A stretch of DNA of 64,000 bases, from assembly GCF_000799715.1 (NCBI RefSeq), contig NZ_JUHG01000017.1, positions 62,001 through 126,000 of the forward strand, read 5' to 3'. Source of the DNA: Martinezella rhizogenes. Lineage in GTDB: Bacteria > Pseudomonadota > Alphaproteobacteria > Rhizobiales > Rhizobiaceae. The notes under the pieces are model-generated. The model did no database searches. It was not told the origin of the DNA and saw only the letters and a list, made by a program, of their open reading frames with translations. Shown one piece after another: positions 7,513 through 17,423 of the stretch; the stretch's first letter is position 1, and each line of letters starts with the position of its first letter. Both the position numbers and the translations under genes were made by a program.

Positions 7513-8343
7513 TCACGCCCGGTCGAAAGACCAGCGGTTGACCATATAGGTGCGTGGCGAGGTTCCGAGCATGCGCCGGAACATGGTGGTGAAGGCTGCG
7601 GCGCTTTCATAGCCGGCTTCCAACGCGACGTTGGTGACCGGCTGGCCTTCCGCGAGCTGGGGCAGGCAGGCAAAAACGCTCGCCTGCTGCCGCCAGGTGG
7701 TAAAGCTGATGCCGGTTTCCTTGCGGAATTGCCGGGTGAAGGTCCGGCGGCTCATTGCCAGCTTCTCGGCCCAGTCATCCAGGCGGGCATTCGGCGCCGG
7801 GTTTGCGAGATAGGCGCGGCAGAGTACCGCCAGTCGACGGTCGGAAGGAAAGGGAAGGCCCAGCGGGCGTTCCTCAAGCGTCGAAATCTCTTCGAGCAGG
7901 AGGGAAAGGACCAGTGCGGCCTTGCGATTTTCGATCGGCGCCTCCCGCAGCCGGATCGCTTCGAGCAAGAGGCTGCGGGCAAGATCCGTCACTTCGACGA
8001 CACGAGGCGCTTCGTCGGGTGGTCCAGGATCACGCGGCATCACATAGACCGATTTCATGCTGACATCGCTCAGCATTTCGACGGAGTGTTCCAGGCCGGC
8101 CGGAATGAACAAGGCATGGCCGGGCGGCACCATCCACCGGCCGCGGGTCGTCAGGATCAAGATGACACCGGCGAAAACGCAGAGCAATTGCGAGCGACGA
8201 TGATGATGCCACGGTACGGTATAGCCCTGCCGCGGCTCGGAACTGTGGACGAGGACGTCCGCATTCGATTCCTCCGTCCAGTGCATGTTTTGCTCATGGT
8301 TGTTGTCGACGGTTGCCAGCAATTGTTGAGAGAGTTTTTTCAT
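7513..8343 (-). CDS. AraC-family transcriptional regulator with N-terminal cupin domain
   Basis: The protein has an N-terminal cupin-like sensor with the WHHHRRSQ metal-site-like segment. It ends in two AraC-type helix-turn-helix motifs (LAMSRRTFTRQFRKETG, then VALEAGYESAAAFTTMFRR). It diverges from the fosmidomycin-resistance-type MFS gene and is the obvious candidate to control it. The start is uncertain. An ATG at 8343 (MKKLSQQL, about 276 residues) is chosen, but an ATG at 8391 and a TTG at 8418 are in frame and none has a convincing ribosome site. AraC regulators with this cupin often sense small exported compounds; the ligand is unknown. Confidence 0.85.
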   Translation of the reverse strand: MKKLSQQLLATVDNNHEQNMHWTEESNADVLVHSSEPRQGYTVPWHHHRRSQLLCVFAGVILILTTRGRWMVPPGHALFIPAGLEHSVEMLSDVSMKSVYVMPRDPGPPDEAPRVVEVTDLARSLLLEAIRLREAPIENRKAALVLSLLLEEISTLEERPLGLPFPSDRRLAVLCRAYLANPAPNARLDDWAEKLAMSRRTFTRQFRKETGISFTTWRQQASVFACLPQLAEGQPVTNVALEAGYESAAAFTTMFRRMLGTSPRTYMVNRWSFDRA

Positions 8344-8463
8344 TTTGGCCCGATCGCGAAAGAAGTGGACCAAAACACGAAAGAAGGTCATCCGCAAGCC
8401 GTGTAAAAGGCTAGTCAAACAGCACGGCTGAAACGAACCGGCCGGCTCAGGAAGGAATCCTCA

Positions 8464-9660
8464 ATGGTTGCGGAATTTTCGGGCACGCAGGCCCGATTTC
8501 AGAAGACGACAATATCGATCGTGATGGCCGTCAGCGGCTGCCATCTCCTGAACGACATCATGCAGTCGCTGCTGACATCGCTCTACCCGATGTTCCGGGA
8601 AAACTACGCGCTCGATTTCGTCCAGATCGGGCTCCTGACGATGATGTTCCAGATCACGGCGTCGCTGCTGCAGCCGGTGGTGGGCATCGTCACCGACAAA
8701 TGGCCGATGCCCTATTCCTTGCCGGTCGGAATGATCAGCACGTTCCTGGGGCTCATCATGCTCGGCTACGCCGGCAGTTTCGGCATGCTGCTGGTTGCCG
8801 CCAGCCTCATCGGCTTCGGCTCGGCGGTGTTCCATCCGGAAGCCTCGCGCGTGGCACGGCTGGCGTCCGGCGGACGTCATGGCCTGGCGCAGTCGTTCTT
8901 CCAGCTCGGCGGCAATGCCGGCTCGGCCATCGGGCCACTGATCGCCGCCTTCTTCGTGCTCCAGCATGGTCAGAAAAGCGTGGCCTGGCTTTCGATCCTG
9001 GCGGTCATCGGCTTTATCGTCCTGAGCTGGGTCGGCACCTGGTACGTCAATCATCGCCGCCAGCATGCAGCACGTCCTGCCGCCAGCCGCGCCTTGCCGA
9101 TCGCGCGTAACAAGGCGATCTGGGCGCTGGCGATCCTGATCCTGCTGACGGCGACGAAGAACGTCTACATGGCGAGCATATCCAGCTATTTCACCTTCTA
9201 CGTCATCGACAAGTTCCATCTCGACGTGCGCGACGCGCAGCTGATGCTGTTTCTCTTCCTCGGCTCCGTCGCGACCGGAACGATCCTGGGCGGCACGTTC
9301 GGAGACCGTTTCGGAGCGCGCTTCGTGATCTGGTTCTCGATCCTCGGCGTTATCCCATTTGCGCTGCTGATGCCCTATGCGGACTTGTTCTGGACCTGCG
9401 TCCTGACGGTGGTGATCGGGCTGGTGCTTGCCTCCGCATTCCCGGCGATCGTCGTTTTTGCTCAAGAGCTGATCCCCGGCCGGGTCGGGCTGATCGGCGG
9501 CATTTTCTTCGGCTTCGCTTTCGGGGCGGGCGGGCTGGGTGCCGCGCTCCTCGGCGATTTCGCCGACACGCATGGGATTCCCTTCGTCTATATGATCTGC
9601 TCGTATCTGCCGCTGCTGGGCCTGTTCACGATCTTCCTGCCGCGCATACCAAGGCACTGA
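8464..9660 (+). CDS. fsr: MFS efflux transporter, fosmidomycin resistance (Fsr) type
   Basis: This 398-residue, twelve-segment major facilitator protein has the Fsr family N-terminal half: HLLNDIMQSLL, then PVVGIVTDKWP, then FGSAVFHPEASR. Fsr proteins export fosmidomycin and related small anions in E. coli; the natural substrate here is unknown. The ATG at 8464 is preceded by GGAAGGAAT. The gene diverges from an AraC regulator. A full-length open frame on the opposite strand is a codon-bias shadow and is not annotated. Confidence 0.85.
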   Translation: MVAEFSGTQARFQKTTISIVMAVSGCHLLNDIMQSLLTSLYPMFRENYALDFVQIGLLTMMFQITASLLQPVVGIVTDKWPMPYSLPVGMISTFLGLIMLGYAGSFGMLLVAASLIGFGSAVFHPEASRVARLASGGRHGLAQSFFQLGGNAGSAIGPLIAAFFVLQHGQKSVAWLSILAVIGFIVLSWVGTWYVNHRRQHAARPAASRALPIARNKAIWALAILILLTATKNVYMASISSYFTFYVIDKFHLDVRDAQLMLFLFLGSVATGTILGGTFGDRFGARFVIWFSILGVIPFALLMPYADLFWTCVLTVVIGLVLASAFPAIVVFAQELIPGRVGLIGGIFFGFAFGAGGLGAALLGDFADTHGIPFVYMICSYLPLLGLFTIFLPRIPRH

Positions 9661-10012
9661 ACTTTAGAGGCGGGGCTTACTGCTCCGCCACACATTCATG
9701 CACGCCTAACCTCCGTGCAGAGAGCCAAGTCCAAAATTTTGCCTCCATTTTGAGACTGGTCATCGGGCAGGTCTTCGCCGTAGTCTGTGCCTGCTTCATG
9801 CAGGAGGAGGAGACCGTCGAATGAGCATCACCATCAAGGCCCCGGCCGAGGTACATCATCTGAGTGGCCCTCCTTATTTGCCTTTGCCGCTTACGCGCGC
9901 CTGATCCCGACCGGGACGGCTAATCTCATCCTTCCTGCCTTGCAATGTCTCATTCTCGACGCCACGGCCGCCAGCGCGATCTGGGCGTGATATCAACCAT
10001 GTAGGACATGCC
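9661..10012. other. Intergenic stretch with one short, well-initiated reading frame
   Basis: No family-assignable gene is seen here. An imperfect hairpin follows fsr (GGCGG near 9670 with CCGCC near 9690). At 9821-9904 a 27-codon frame begins MSITIKAPAEV behind an exceptionally strong GGAGGAGGAG (from 9803) and ends in TGA about 108 bases before the mannosidase. It may be a leader peptide or the 5' stub of a deleted gene. Confidence 0.35.
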
Positions 10013-13000
10013 ATGCCGCTCACCATCGCCCAGCGCCTAGACCGCCTCAAGGTACGTACCGCCGAACTTAGCCATTGGCGCGAACGTGCCATGCGTAGCA
10101 TCGACAGATGGACCTTCGAGGGCGAAGCTATCGCTATCGGCCAGGCTTGGCCGCATCGCAAGGGCGTGGTGCATTTCGCCTCCTTGCAGGCGACGGTGCC
10201 CGCCGACTGGCCGCTGGAGGAGACGCGGCTGCAACTTGATCTCGGCGGTGAGAGTCTGATCACGCTAGTCTTCGGGGATGGGGAAAACGAGAGCTTCGGC
10301 CTCGACCCCTATCATCAAGAATTTCCGCTGAAGGGCCGTAGTTTCTCGATTGCGACCGACAGCGTCGCCCGCTTTCCCTTTGGCGAACAGAACCGGCAGC
10401 CGAAGCTGAACCGGGCCCGGCTCGCCTGGCTGGACCTTCCCGTGCACCGGCTGCATCTGCTGCTGCGGCAGATTGTCGAGGCCATCGAAGCACTGGCGGA
10501 GCATGAGGCCGTGCCGCATATGCTCGACGCCGCCGAGACGGCTCTGCGCAGCCTCGATTGGCCGTCCGCGACCGCTCCCTATGTCTCGCGCACGGCGGAC
10601 GCCGTTCAGCAGCAGAAGATCTGGGAATTGCCGGAACTTGCCGAAAGCCCGGCGGCTCTGTCGGAGGACGAGCGTGCGACCGTGGTTGCCGCCCATGATG
10701 CGCTGCTTGCTCGCCTTAAGGCGTTGCAGGAGCGTTATCCGCAGAATGGCGAGTTGCTGCTGACCGGCCACGCCCATATCGATCTCGCCTGGCTGTGGCC
10801 CTATGACGAGACGCGCCGCAAGATGCGCCGCACTTTCCATACCGCTTTGTCGCTGATGGAGCGCTCGCCCGATTTCCGCTTCAACCAGTCGACGGCGCAT
10901 TATTATGCGCAGATGGAGGCCGATGATCCTGCTCTGTTGACGCGGATCAAGGAGAAGGTCGCCGACGGTACCTGGGAAGTGATCGGCGGCATGTGGGTCG
11001 AGCCGGACACGAACATGCCGACGGGCGAAAGCCTGGTACGGCAGATTCTCTACGGCCAGCGCTATTTCGAGAAGACTTTTGGTGCGCGGCACAAGGTCTG
11101 CTGGTTGCCGGATTGCTTCGGCTTCTCCGGCGCCCTGCCACAATTGCTGCGCCAGGGCGGTATCGAGAGCTTCTTCACCATCAAGGTCAATTGGAGCGAG
11201 ACCAACAAGTTTCCCTATGACCTCTTTTGGTGGGAAGGGCTCGACGGCAGCCGCGTGCTCGCGCATGTCTTCGACAATCCCATGGAAGGCTATAACGGTT
11301 TCGTGCGGCCGGATTGCTATCTGCCGACGTGGAAGAACTTCCGCGCCAAGACGCTGCATGACACATCGCTGCTGGCGGTTGGTTATGGCGACGGCGGCGG
11401 CGGCGTGACGCCGGAGATGGTGGAGCGCGAGGTGCAACTACGCGACTTCCCGGCCATTCCGAAGGCGCGCTGGGGCAAGGTCGCCGATTTCTTCACCAGC
11501 GCCCACCGTACGGCCAGGGAAAAGCAGCTGCCGGCCTGGTCGGGCGAGATCTATCTCGAGCTGCACCGCGCGACGCTCACCAGCCAGAGCGGCGTCAAGC
11601 GGCTGCATCGCAGGGCCGAGCGGGCGCTGATCACCGCTGAAACCCTGGGCTCGGTCGCTCATCTGGCCGGAGCCGAAGCTCCGCGTAGCCTCGAGGCGGA
11701 TTGGCGCGTGACGCTGAAGAACGAGTTCCACGATATCCTGCCGGGATCGAGCATCCGGGAGGTCTATCAGGATGCCGAGCGCGAGCTTTCCGAGGTTATC
11801 GAGCACGCCAAGGCGGCTCAAAAGCAGGCCATGGATGCTGCCGTGGCGGTCCTGCCGAAGGGCGGTATCGTGGATGCGCTGGTCGTCGCCAATCCGTCGC
11901 TGGATGCGCGGCCTCTGCGCGCCACGCTCGCCGATGGCACCGTTCTGTCCACCGGCGATATCATCGCGCCGCTCTCCGTTCAAGTGCTGGATCGTGCCGC
12001 GCTAAAGCCGGCTGGCGGCTTGCGCGCCGACGCGAACCGGCTGGAAAACGAGCATCTGGTCGTCGTCCTCGGCGCGGATGGCGCGGTCCACAGCCTCGTG
12101 CACAAGGCCACCGGCCGTGAGGCGCTGGCCGAGCCGGCTAACCAGCTCTGGATCTACCCCGTCGACAAGCCGCGCAATTGGGATGCCTGGGATATCGACG
12201 CCGATTATCCGGAAAAGGGCGTCCGCCTCGACAGGCCCGAGAGCATCGAGCTTGTCGAAAGCGGCCCGCATCGGGCCGCAATCAAGGTCGTCCATCGCTA
12301 CCGCGATTCCAGCGTCGTGCAGCATTATGTGCTGAGCGCCAATGCCAGGCGACTGGATATCGAGACCCATATCGATTGGCATGATCGTCGCACTTTCTTG
12401 CGCGCACTCAATCCGGTCGCGGTGCGGGCTCGCACGGCGACCTTCGAATGCGCTTACGGCGTCGTCAGCCGCCCGACGCACACCAACACGAGCTGGGACG
12501 CGGCAATGTTCGAAGCGGTTGCCCATCGCTTCGTCGATCTGAGCGAGCCGGATTTCGGTGTTGCACTGTTGAACGACGCCAAATACGGCCATAGCGCCCG
12601 TGGCAACGTGCTTGGCATCAGTCTCGTGCGCGGGCCGATCTATCCTGATCCGCTGGCGGATGAAGGCGAGCAGCAATTTACCTATGCGCTGCTACCGCAT
12701 GCAGGCGCGTGGCATTCCGGCGGCGTGCGCGAGGAGGCGGACGATCTGAACCAGCCGCTAGTGGTGACCACTGCCGCCAATCTTGCGGGAACGACGCTTG
12801 CTCTGGTCACGATAACGGGCACGCCGGTCGCGCTGTCTGCCGTCAAGCCGGCTGAAGAAGGGGATGGGCTTGTGCTGCGCGTCTACGAGCCGGCCGGTCG
12901 GCGCGGCGGATTGAACATCAAGCCCACAAGTGGCTGGCATGTCGCCGAGGCGGTCAGTCTGATGGAAGAACCTGCCAAGCGTGACGCCGGCCCGGATATC

Positions 13001-13042
13001 CTGCCCTTCGAGGTCAGAAGCTGGAAGCTGAAGAAGATGTAA
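10013..13042 (+). CDS. Alpha-mannosidase, glycoside hydrolase family 38
   Basis: The 1009-residue protein matches the long bacterial GH38 alpha-mannosidases, which release mannose from alpha-mannosides. The zinc-binding motif GHAHIDLAWLWP is followed by the nucleophile region WLPDCFGFSGALPQ and by KVNWSETNKFPYD. A C-terminal beta-sandwich makes up the last several hundred residues. No signal peptide is present, so it acts in the cytoplasm on imported oligosaccharides. It stands alone; a beta-mannosidase and GH94 enzyme lie 13 kb downstream. The ATG at 10013 has only a modest ribosome site. Confidence 0.92.
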   Translation: MPLTIAQRLDRLKVRTAELSHWRERAMRSIDRWTFEGEAIAIGQAWPHRKGVVHFASLQATVPADWPLEETRLQLDLGGESLITLVFGDGENESFGLDPYHQEFPLKGRSFSIATDSVARFPFGEQNRQPKLNRARLAWLDLPVHRLHLLLRQIVEAIEALAEHEAVPHMLDAAETALRSLDWPSATAPYVSRTADAVQQQKIWELPELAESPAALSEDERATVVAAHDALLARLKALQERYPQNGELLLTGHAHIDLAWLWPYDETRRKMRRTFHTALSLMERSPDFRFNQSTAHYYAQMEADDPALLTRIKEKVADGTWEVIGGMWVEPDTNMPTGESLVRQILYGQRYFEKTFGARHKVCWLPDCFGFSGALPQLLRQGGIESFFTIKVNWSETNKFPYDLFWWEGLDGSRVLAHVFDNPMEGYNGFVRPDCYLPTWKNFRAKTLHDTSLLAVGYGDGGGGVTPEMVEREVQLRDFPAIPKARWGKVADFFTSAHRTAREKQLPAWSGEIYLELHRATLTSQSGVKRLHRRAERALITAETLGSVAHLAGAEAPRSLEADWRVTLKNEFHDILPGSSIREVYQDAERELSEVIEHAKAAQKQAMDAAVAVLPKGGIVDALVVANPSLDARPLRATLADGTVLSTGDIIAPLSVQVLDRAALKPAGGLRADANRLENEHLVVVLGADGAVHSLVHKATGREALAEPANQLWIYPVDKPRNWDAWDIDADYPEKGVRLDRPESIELVESGPHRAAIKVVHRYRDSSVVQHYVLSANARRLDIETHIDWHDRRTFLRALNPVAVRARTATFECAYGVVSRPTHTNTSWDAAMFEAVAHRFVDLSEPDFGVALLNDAKYGHSARGNVLGISLVRGPIYPDPLADEGEQQFTYALLPHAGAWHSGGVREEADDLNQPLVVTTAANLAGTTLALVTITGTPVALSAVKPAEEGDGLVLRVYEPAGRRGGLNIKPTSGWHVAEAVSLMEEPAKRDAGPDILPFEVRSWKLKKM

Positions 13043-13120
13043 CGGCTACGCGTTACTTTTGCCGTTCTTAGGATTTCTGCCGCCGTAGTGCTTTGCTGCG
13101 GCAGCAGCATCTGCTTGGTA

Positions 13121-13501
13121 TCAATACTCGCGATCGTGGACGACACCCATGATTTCGCCTCTCCGGGACACGCTCACCAGGAGCTTGTCACCGTCGCGCG
13201 TTGCCCTGACCAAAAAACGCTCGCCCACGTCATTGACGTCTCTTACTCTATAACCGCGTCGCTCCAAAAGACGGATGACATCGTTCGGACCGTAGTTGCC
13301 GCGCGACTCTCCCCAACGGTTGGACGAGTCGTGATGGCGGTTCCAGGCGTGAAGGAAATTGGCCTCGGTCTGGCCTTCGCCCTGGTCGGAATCGGCGTCC
13401 GGTGACTGATCGTTATAGATAACGACTTGAGCGACCGCGGGCGTGATGAGGCCCATCGTCATGACTGCTGTCAAACCCAGCGCGATGAAGGCGATCTTCA
13501 T
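13121..13501 (-). CDS. Small secreted protein with a PepSY-like tail
   Basis: The 126-residue product begins MKIAFIALGLTAVMTMG and has a clear signal peptide ending near PAVAQ. The C-terminal part (VIRLLERRGYRVRDV, then FLVRATRDGDKLLVSVSRRG) has the helix-strand pattern of PepSY-like periplasmic modules, but I do not recognise a named family with certainty. The ATG at 13501 has AAGGA seven bases upstream and is preferred over one at 13507. The gene is monocistronic between the GH38 gene and the ABC exporter. Confidence 0.7.
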   Translation of the reverse strand: MKIAFIALGLTAVMTMGLITPAVAQVVIYNDQSPDADSDQGEGQTEANFLHAWNRHHDSSNRWGESRGNYGPNDVIRLLERRGYRVRDVNDVGERFLVRATRDGDKLLVSVSRRGEIMGVVHDREY

Positions 13502-13704
13502 TGGCATATCCTTTGTCCATTCCTGACATGTGCAAACTCTTGTTATCGAGATGCCGTTAGCCGGAAGGATGATACGCATCCGTCTTTTGCGTTGTGTTCT
13601 CATTTGTTGCGAAATTTACGGACGCGGCGCTCTCCCCTTCGGTCGGGCGAGCAGGCGCGCCGTGTTCTGCCCTATCGAGAAGGCGGAACACCCTCGTTGC
13701 GCCC

Positions 13705-15426
13705 TTATACCAAGGCTCCGAACTGGGCGTTGTGCAGGCGGGCATAGGCGCCGTCGCGGACCAGAAGTTCGGCGTGTGTGCCTTGCTCGACGATGCCGTT
13801 CGGTCCCATGACGATGATGCGGTCGGCGTTGCGGATGGTGGCGAGCCGGTGTGCCACTACCAGGGTCGTGCGTCCCGTCGACAGGTCGGCCAGCGCCTGC
13901 TGGATGGCATATTCGGTTGCCGTGTCGAGCGCCGAGGTCGCCTCGTCGAGGATCAGGATCGGCGGGTTCTTCAGGAAGATGCGGGCGATGGCGAGGCGCT
14001 GCTTTTGGCCGCCGGATAGCTTCACGCCGCGTTCGCCGGTCGGCGTGTCTAGCCCATCCGGCAGGGATAACACGAACTCGTCGAGCGACGCGCGGCGCAG
14101 TGCCTCCATGATCTCCTCATCGTTCGCGCCGAGCCGTCCATAGGCGATGTTTTCGCGAATGGTCGATCCGAACAGGAACACATCCTGCTGCACGATGCCG
14201 ATCTGGCTGCGCAGGGAAGCCTGCGTCATGTCGCGGATGTCGATGCCGTCGATGGTGATGCCGCCGCCAGTTACGTCGTAGAAACGCGGCAGCAGCGAGC
14301 AGATGGTCGTCTTGCCCGTTCCAGAAGCGCCGACGAAGGCGACTGTCTCGCCGGGCGCAATCGTCAGGTTCAAGCCCTCGAAGATCACGCCCTGAGCTGA
14401 ATAGCCGAAGCTGACATCCTTGTAGGCGATATCGCCCTTGAGGTGATCGACCGCAATCGCGTTCGGGCGGTCGGCAAGGTCCGGCTGTGTGTCGATCAAC
14501 GACAGGAAGCGCTTGAAGCCGGCGATACCCTTGGGGTAGGTTTCGATCACCGAGGTGATCTTGTCGATCGGGCGGAAGAAAACGTTGATCAGAAGCAGGA
14601 AGCTGATGAAGCCGCCATAGCTCAGCTCTCCCGATATGACGAACCAGGTTCCGGCCATCATGACGACGAGCTGTACCAGGCGCGTGCTGAAATAACTCAG
14701 CGCTATGCTTGCCGTCATATAGGCGTAGCCGTCCAGCTTGGTGGCCTTGTAGTCCTCGTTATGGCCGGCGAAGAGCTGGCTTTCGTAAGCCTCGTTGGCA
14801 AAAGCCTTGACCACGCGAATGCCGCCGACGGTTTCCTGCATGCGGGTGTTGAACTCGCCGACCTTGCCGAACAGGCTGCGCGAATTCATGGTCATCTTGG
14901 CGCCGTAGCGGCTGACCAGCCAGGTCATGAAGGGCACGATGGTCGTCGTCAGCAGCGCCAGTTTCCAATGCACCGAGAACATCAGCAGGAAGGCGCCGAT
15001 GAAGGTCATGATGGCGATGAACAGGTCCTCGGGACCATGATGGGCAATCTCGCCCACTTCCTCGAGATCCTTGGTGACGTGGGTGATCAGATGCCCGGTC
15101 TTGTTGTTGTCGAAGTAGCGGAAGGAAAGCTTCTGGATGTGCTCGAAGGCCTGGCGGCGCATGTCGGATTCGATCGAGATGCCGAGCGCATGGCCCCAGT
15201 AGTTGACGATGGCCGACAGGCCGGTCGACAACGCGTAGACTATCAGCAGTACCACGGTGGTAGCGGCGATCAGTCCCCAGTCACGGCCCGGCAACAGCTG
15301 ATCGACAAAGAGCTTGACCGCCAGCGGAAAGCCCAGCTCAAGCAGGCCGGCGACCACGGCGCAGCCGAAATCGAGGAAAAACAGCGTCTTGTAACGCGCA
15401 TAATAGGAGAAGAAGCGACGGAGCAT
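13705..15426 (-). CDS. ABC exporter, fused membrane and ATPase domains (MsbA/ABCB type)
   Basis: This is a 573-residue half-transporter that works as a homodimer in the inner membrane. Residues 1-310 hold six membrane helices. The ATPase half shows Walker A GASGTGKTT, the Q-loop in GIVQQDVFLFG, the signature LSGGQKQRLA, Walker B ILILDEATSALD and the switch His in VVAHRLATI. The ATG at 15426 follows GGAGGG. Such proteins export lipids, peptides or drugs; nothing in the neighbourhood fixes the substrate. Confidence 0.92.
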   Translation of the reverse strand: MLRRFFSYYARYKTLFFLDFGCAVVAGLLELGFPLAVKLFVDQLLPGRDWGLIAATTVVLLIVYALSTGLSAIVNYWGHALGISIESDMRRQAFEHIQKLSFRYFDNNKTGHLITHVTKDLEEVGEIAHHGPEDLFIAIMTFIGAFLLMFSVHWKLALLTTTIVPFMTWLVSRYGAKMTMNSRSLFGKVGEFNTRMQETVGGIRVVKAFANEAYESQLFAGHNEDYKATKLDGYAYMTASIALSYFSTRLVQLVVMMAGTWFVISGELSYGGFISFLLLINVFFRPIDKITSVIETYPKGIAGFKRFLSLIDTQPDLADRPNAIAVDHLKGDIAYKDVSFGYSAQGVIFEGLNLTIAPGETVAFVGASGTGKTTICSLLPRFYDVTGGGITIDGIDIRDMTQASLRSQIGIVQQDVFLFGSTIRENIAYGRLGANDEEIMEALRRASLDEFVLSLPDGLDTPTGERGVKLSGGQKQRLAIARIFLKNPPILILDEATSALDTATEYAIQQALADLSTGRTTLVVAHRLATIRNADRIIVMGPNGIVEQGTHAELLVRDGAYARLHNAQFGALV

Positions 15427-15663
15427 GAATGCCCTCCATGGGCATGGGAGACGATAAGGTTAGACAAGAACGGACCGAACAGCAGTCCACATCCGGCATC
15501 GCTGTTCAGCGTTTATGGGTGCCGAAATTTCTCATCTAACGAGCCTCCTTCATGAGTCGCGTCAATTTTATACTCGACGCACCCACCGCTGTCATCCCCT
15601 CAGGCAGCCTTCATCGTATCATTCGTCGGTCAAGTGGCTTGGCCGACGAACGGCTTGCGAACG

Positions 15664-16377
15664 TCACGCGCGTCCGTAGGAAAGCTTTGGATACCAATCC
15701 CTTGCCCGACCTTCGGGCGTCATGTCGAGGATCGTCCACAGCGGCATGAGGTCTGGGGCGCCGCGCGGATCCTGACCTGGATCGGCCGTCACCGGACCCA
15801 TTTCTTCACCCCAGAAATGCCGGATGGTTCCGTCCCGTCGCGTGAAGACATTGACGGCGGCATCGTCGCTGCCGCCCGGGCCGAGTGCGCGATAGTCGCG
15901 GCTATACTCACCGGTCGGGTCGGAATAGAGCGGCAAGTTGCGCCAGCCGCGCTCCCGCTTGAAATCCATCAGCCTGTCGATCGGCGACCGCGCCACGATG
16001 GCGATGGCCATCCGCTGCTCGATATCGAGGATCTCTCCCTCCAGCGCCGAAAGCATGCATGTGCACATCGGGCAGGGCCGCGTCCGCTCCGGGCCGAACA
16101 TGAAGCTGTAGACCAGCAGGCTATCCTTGTCGTCGAACAGATCGGCAAAGTCGAGGGGGCCATCGGGGCTGATGAACTGATAGTGCTTCTTCACGATCCC
16201 GCCCGGCGGCAGCGCCCGCCGTTGCGCCGCGACGCGCTCGATATGGCGGCGAAGCTCGATTTCCTCGGCGAGCAGCGCGTCACGTGCCTGCCGGTATTCA
16301 AGGCTCTCGTTGGGAAATCGCACGCCGTTTCTTTGCGCCAGCTCTGCTGCCGGCACATAACCGTCTTCGTTGATCAT
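15664..16377 (-). CDS. DUF899 family thioredoxin-like protein
   Basis: The 237-residue protein matches the DUF899 family of thioredoxin-fold proteins. The N-terminal VPAAELAQRNGVRFPNESLEYRQARDALLAEE region is followed by a PCPMCTCM cysteine cluster and a HFWGEEM segment near the end. These proteins are found widely in rhizobia and actinobacteria with no settled activity, probably dithiol redox. The ATG at 16377 follows GGGAGG with six-base spacing. It appears to be transcribed alone. Confidence 0.82.
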   Translation of the reverse strand: MINEDGYVPAAELAQRNGVRFPNESLEYRQARDALLAEEIELRRHIERVAAQRRALPPGGIVKKHYQFISPDGPLDFADLFDDKDSLLVYSFMFGPERTRPCPMCTCMLSALEGEILDIEQRMAIAIVARSPIDRLMDFKRERGWRNLPLYSDPTGEYSRDYRALGPGGSDDAAVNVFTRRDGTIRHFWGEEMGPVTADPGQDPRGAPDLMPLWTILDMTPEGRARDWYPKLSYGRA

Positions 16378-16511
16378 GATATCCTCCCTGTGTGATCCGT
16401 TACGCTGATGCTGGTCGCACGGCGCCGTCGAATTTCGACAACAGCGCGTAAGGAAAACCCGATTGCCGGTCGAAAGTTCCGGCTTCGGAGGAGGCATATC
16501 GCCTGGGAAGA

Positions 16512-17147
16512 TTACTGGGCGGCGGAACGGGCCTCGGTCGCCTCATCCCATTCGATTTCTGGTGTGTTCTCCTCGTCCTCAAGCATCGGCGTGTCCATCA
16601 CATAGAGATAGCCGTCGAGCATATCGCAGGCGCGCTCGGTGGCGCCGATCTTGGCATCCGTTTCGCCGATCGCCGTAGCGATGGCCTTGATGCGGGCACG
16701 CAGCATATGGCCGACGACATCCTTGCCGGGACGTTTGCCAAGGCGATCCAGATGCAGGCGGATGCGGTCGGAATGGCGTTCCAGCTCGCTCTTGCTGAAG
16801 TTTGCCTTGCGGATTTCTTCGAGAAGGTTGGCGCGCATATGGGCGACCGGATCGAAGGTTCCCGGTTCGCGCTCGTCCAGAACCATGTCGGTGATCAGCT
16901 TCTCGATAGCGACCAGCGCCTGCAGATCGACGGCGTCGGTCAGCTCGACATCGTAGCCGGTATCGTCGAAGACCTTGCGGCGGACGGGGTCCAGAAGCAG
17001 CTCATGGGCCTTCTTCAGTCGCCCGAAGGCCTCGGCATCGCCGCCGGAATCGGGATGTGCCCCTTTCGCCCGCTTGCGATAGGCCGTCTTGATCTGCTCG
17101 TCGCTCGCATCGCGCCCGACGCCGAGAATGTCGTATGGATCGGTCAC
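16512..17147 (-). CDS. J-domain (DnaJ-like) co-chaperone
   Basis: The 211-residue protein opens with a J domain (residues 2-65) containing the essential HPD at 31-33, which stimulates DnaK-type ATPases. It lacks the Gly/Phe, zinc-finger and substrate-binding parts of true DnaJ, so it is a specialised J protein. The remaining 140 residues are mostly helical and unassigned. Translation starts at a GTG (17147) with GGAG about seven bases upstream. Confidence 0.85.
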   Translation of the reverse strand: MTDPYDILGVGRDASDEQIKTAYRKRAKGAHPDSGGDAEAFGRLKKAHELLLDPVRRKVFDDTGYDVELTDAVDLQALVAIEKLITDMVLDEREPGTFDPVAHMRANLLEEIRKANFSKSELERHSDRIRLHLDRLGKRPGKDVVGHMLRARIKAIATAIGETDAKIGATERACDMLDGYLYVMDTPMLEDEENTPEIEWDEATEARSAAQ

Positions 17148-17365
17148 TCCAACTCCTGCTGCCGCTCAGCCCCGACCAAAGTCCTGAAGCCCTTATGCCA
17201 CCGATGTCGCCGGTAGAACATGACTCCGCCGGCCGGCGGGTGATATCCGCCACTTTCTTCCTTCTTTATCATCACCAAGGCAGAGTTTGGACAAAAAGAT
17301 CAGGCTGTGAGGCGGAAACATGTCTTCTGTGGAAATGATTGCCCATCGCTATCGATGGTTCCAGA

Positions 17366-17403
17366 AAAGATCTAGCCCCGCTTCCGTTGCCAGAAGCGGG
17401 GCT
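17366..17403 (-). terminator. Rho-independent terminator of htrA
   Basis: AGCCCCGCTTC (17374-17384) and GAAGCGGGGCT (17393-17403) form a perfect 11-base stem with an eight-base loop. On the minus strand it is followed by AGATCTTTTCT. It lies 21 bases after the htrA stop codon. Confidence 0.85.
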
Positions 17404-17423
17404 ATCGATGACTTGCTCGGGGT

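Noticed and set aside
8461..9657. Full-length open frame antisense to the Fsr transporter gene
   Set aside because: It mirrors the codon structure of a clear MFS gene, is rich in charged repeats typical of antisense frames, and has no family motif.
13043..13080. Terminator after the GH38 gene
   Set aside because: AACGGC and GCCGTT can pair but the loop is long and no T-run follows.
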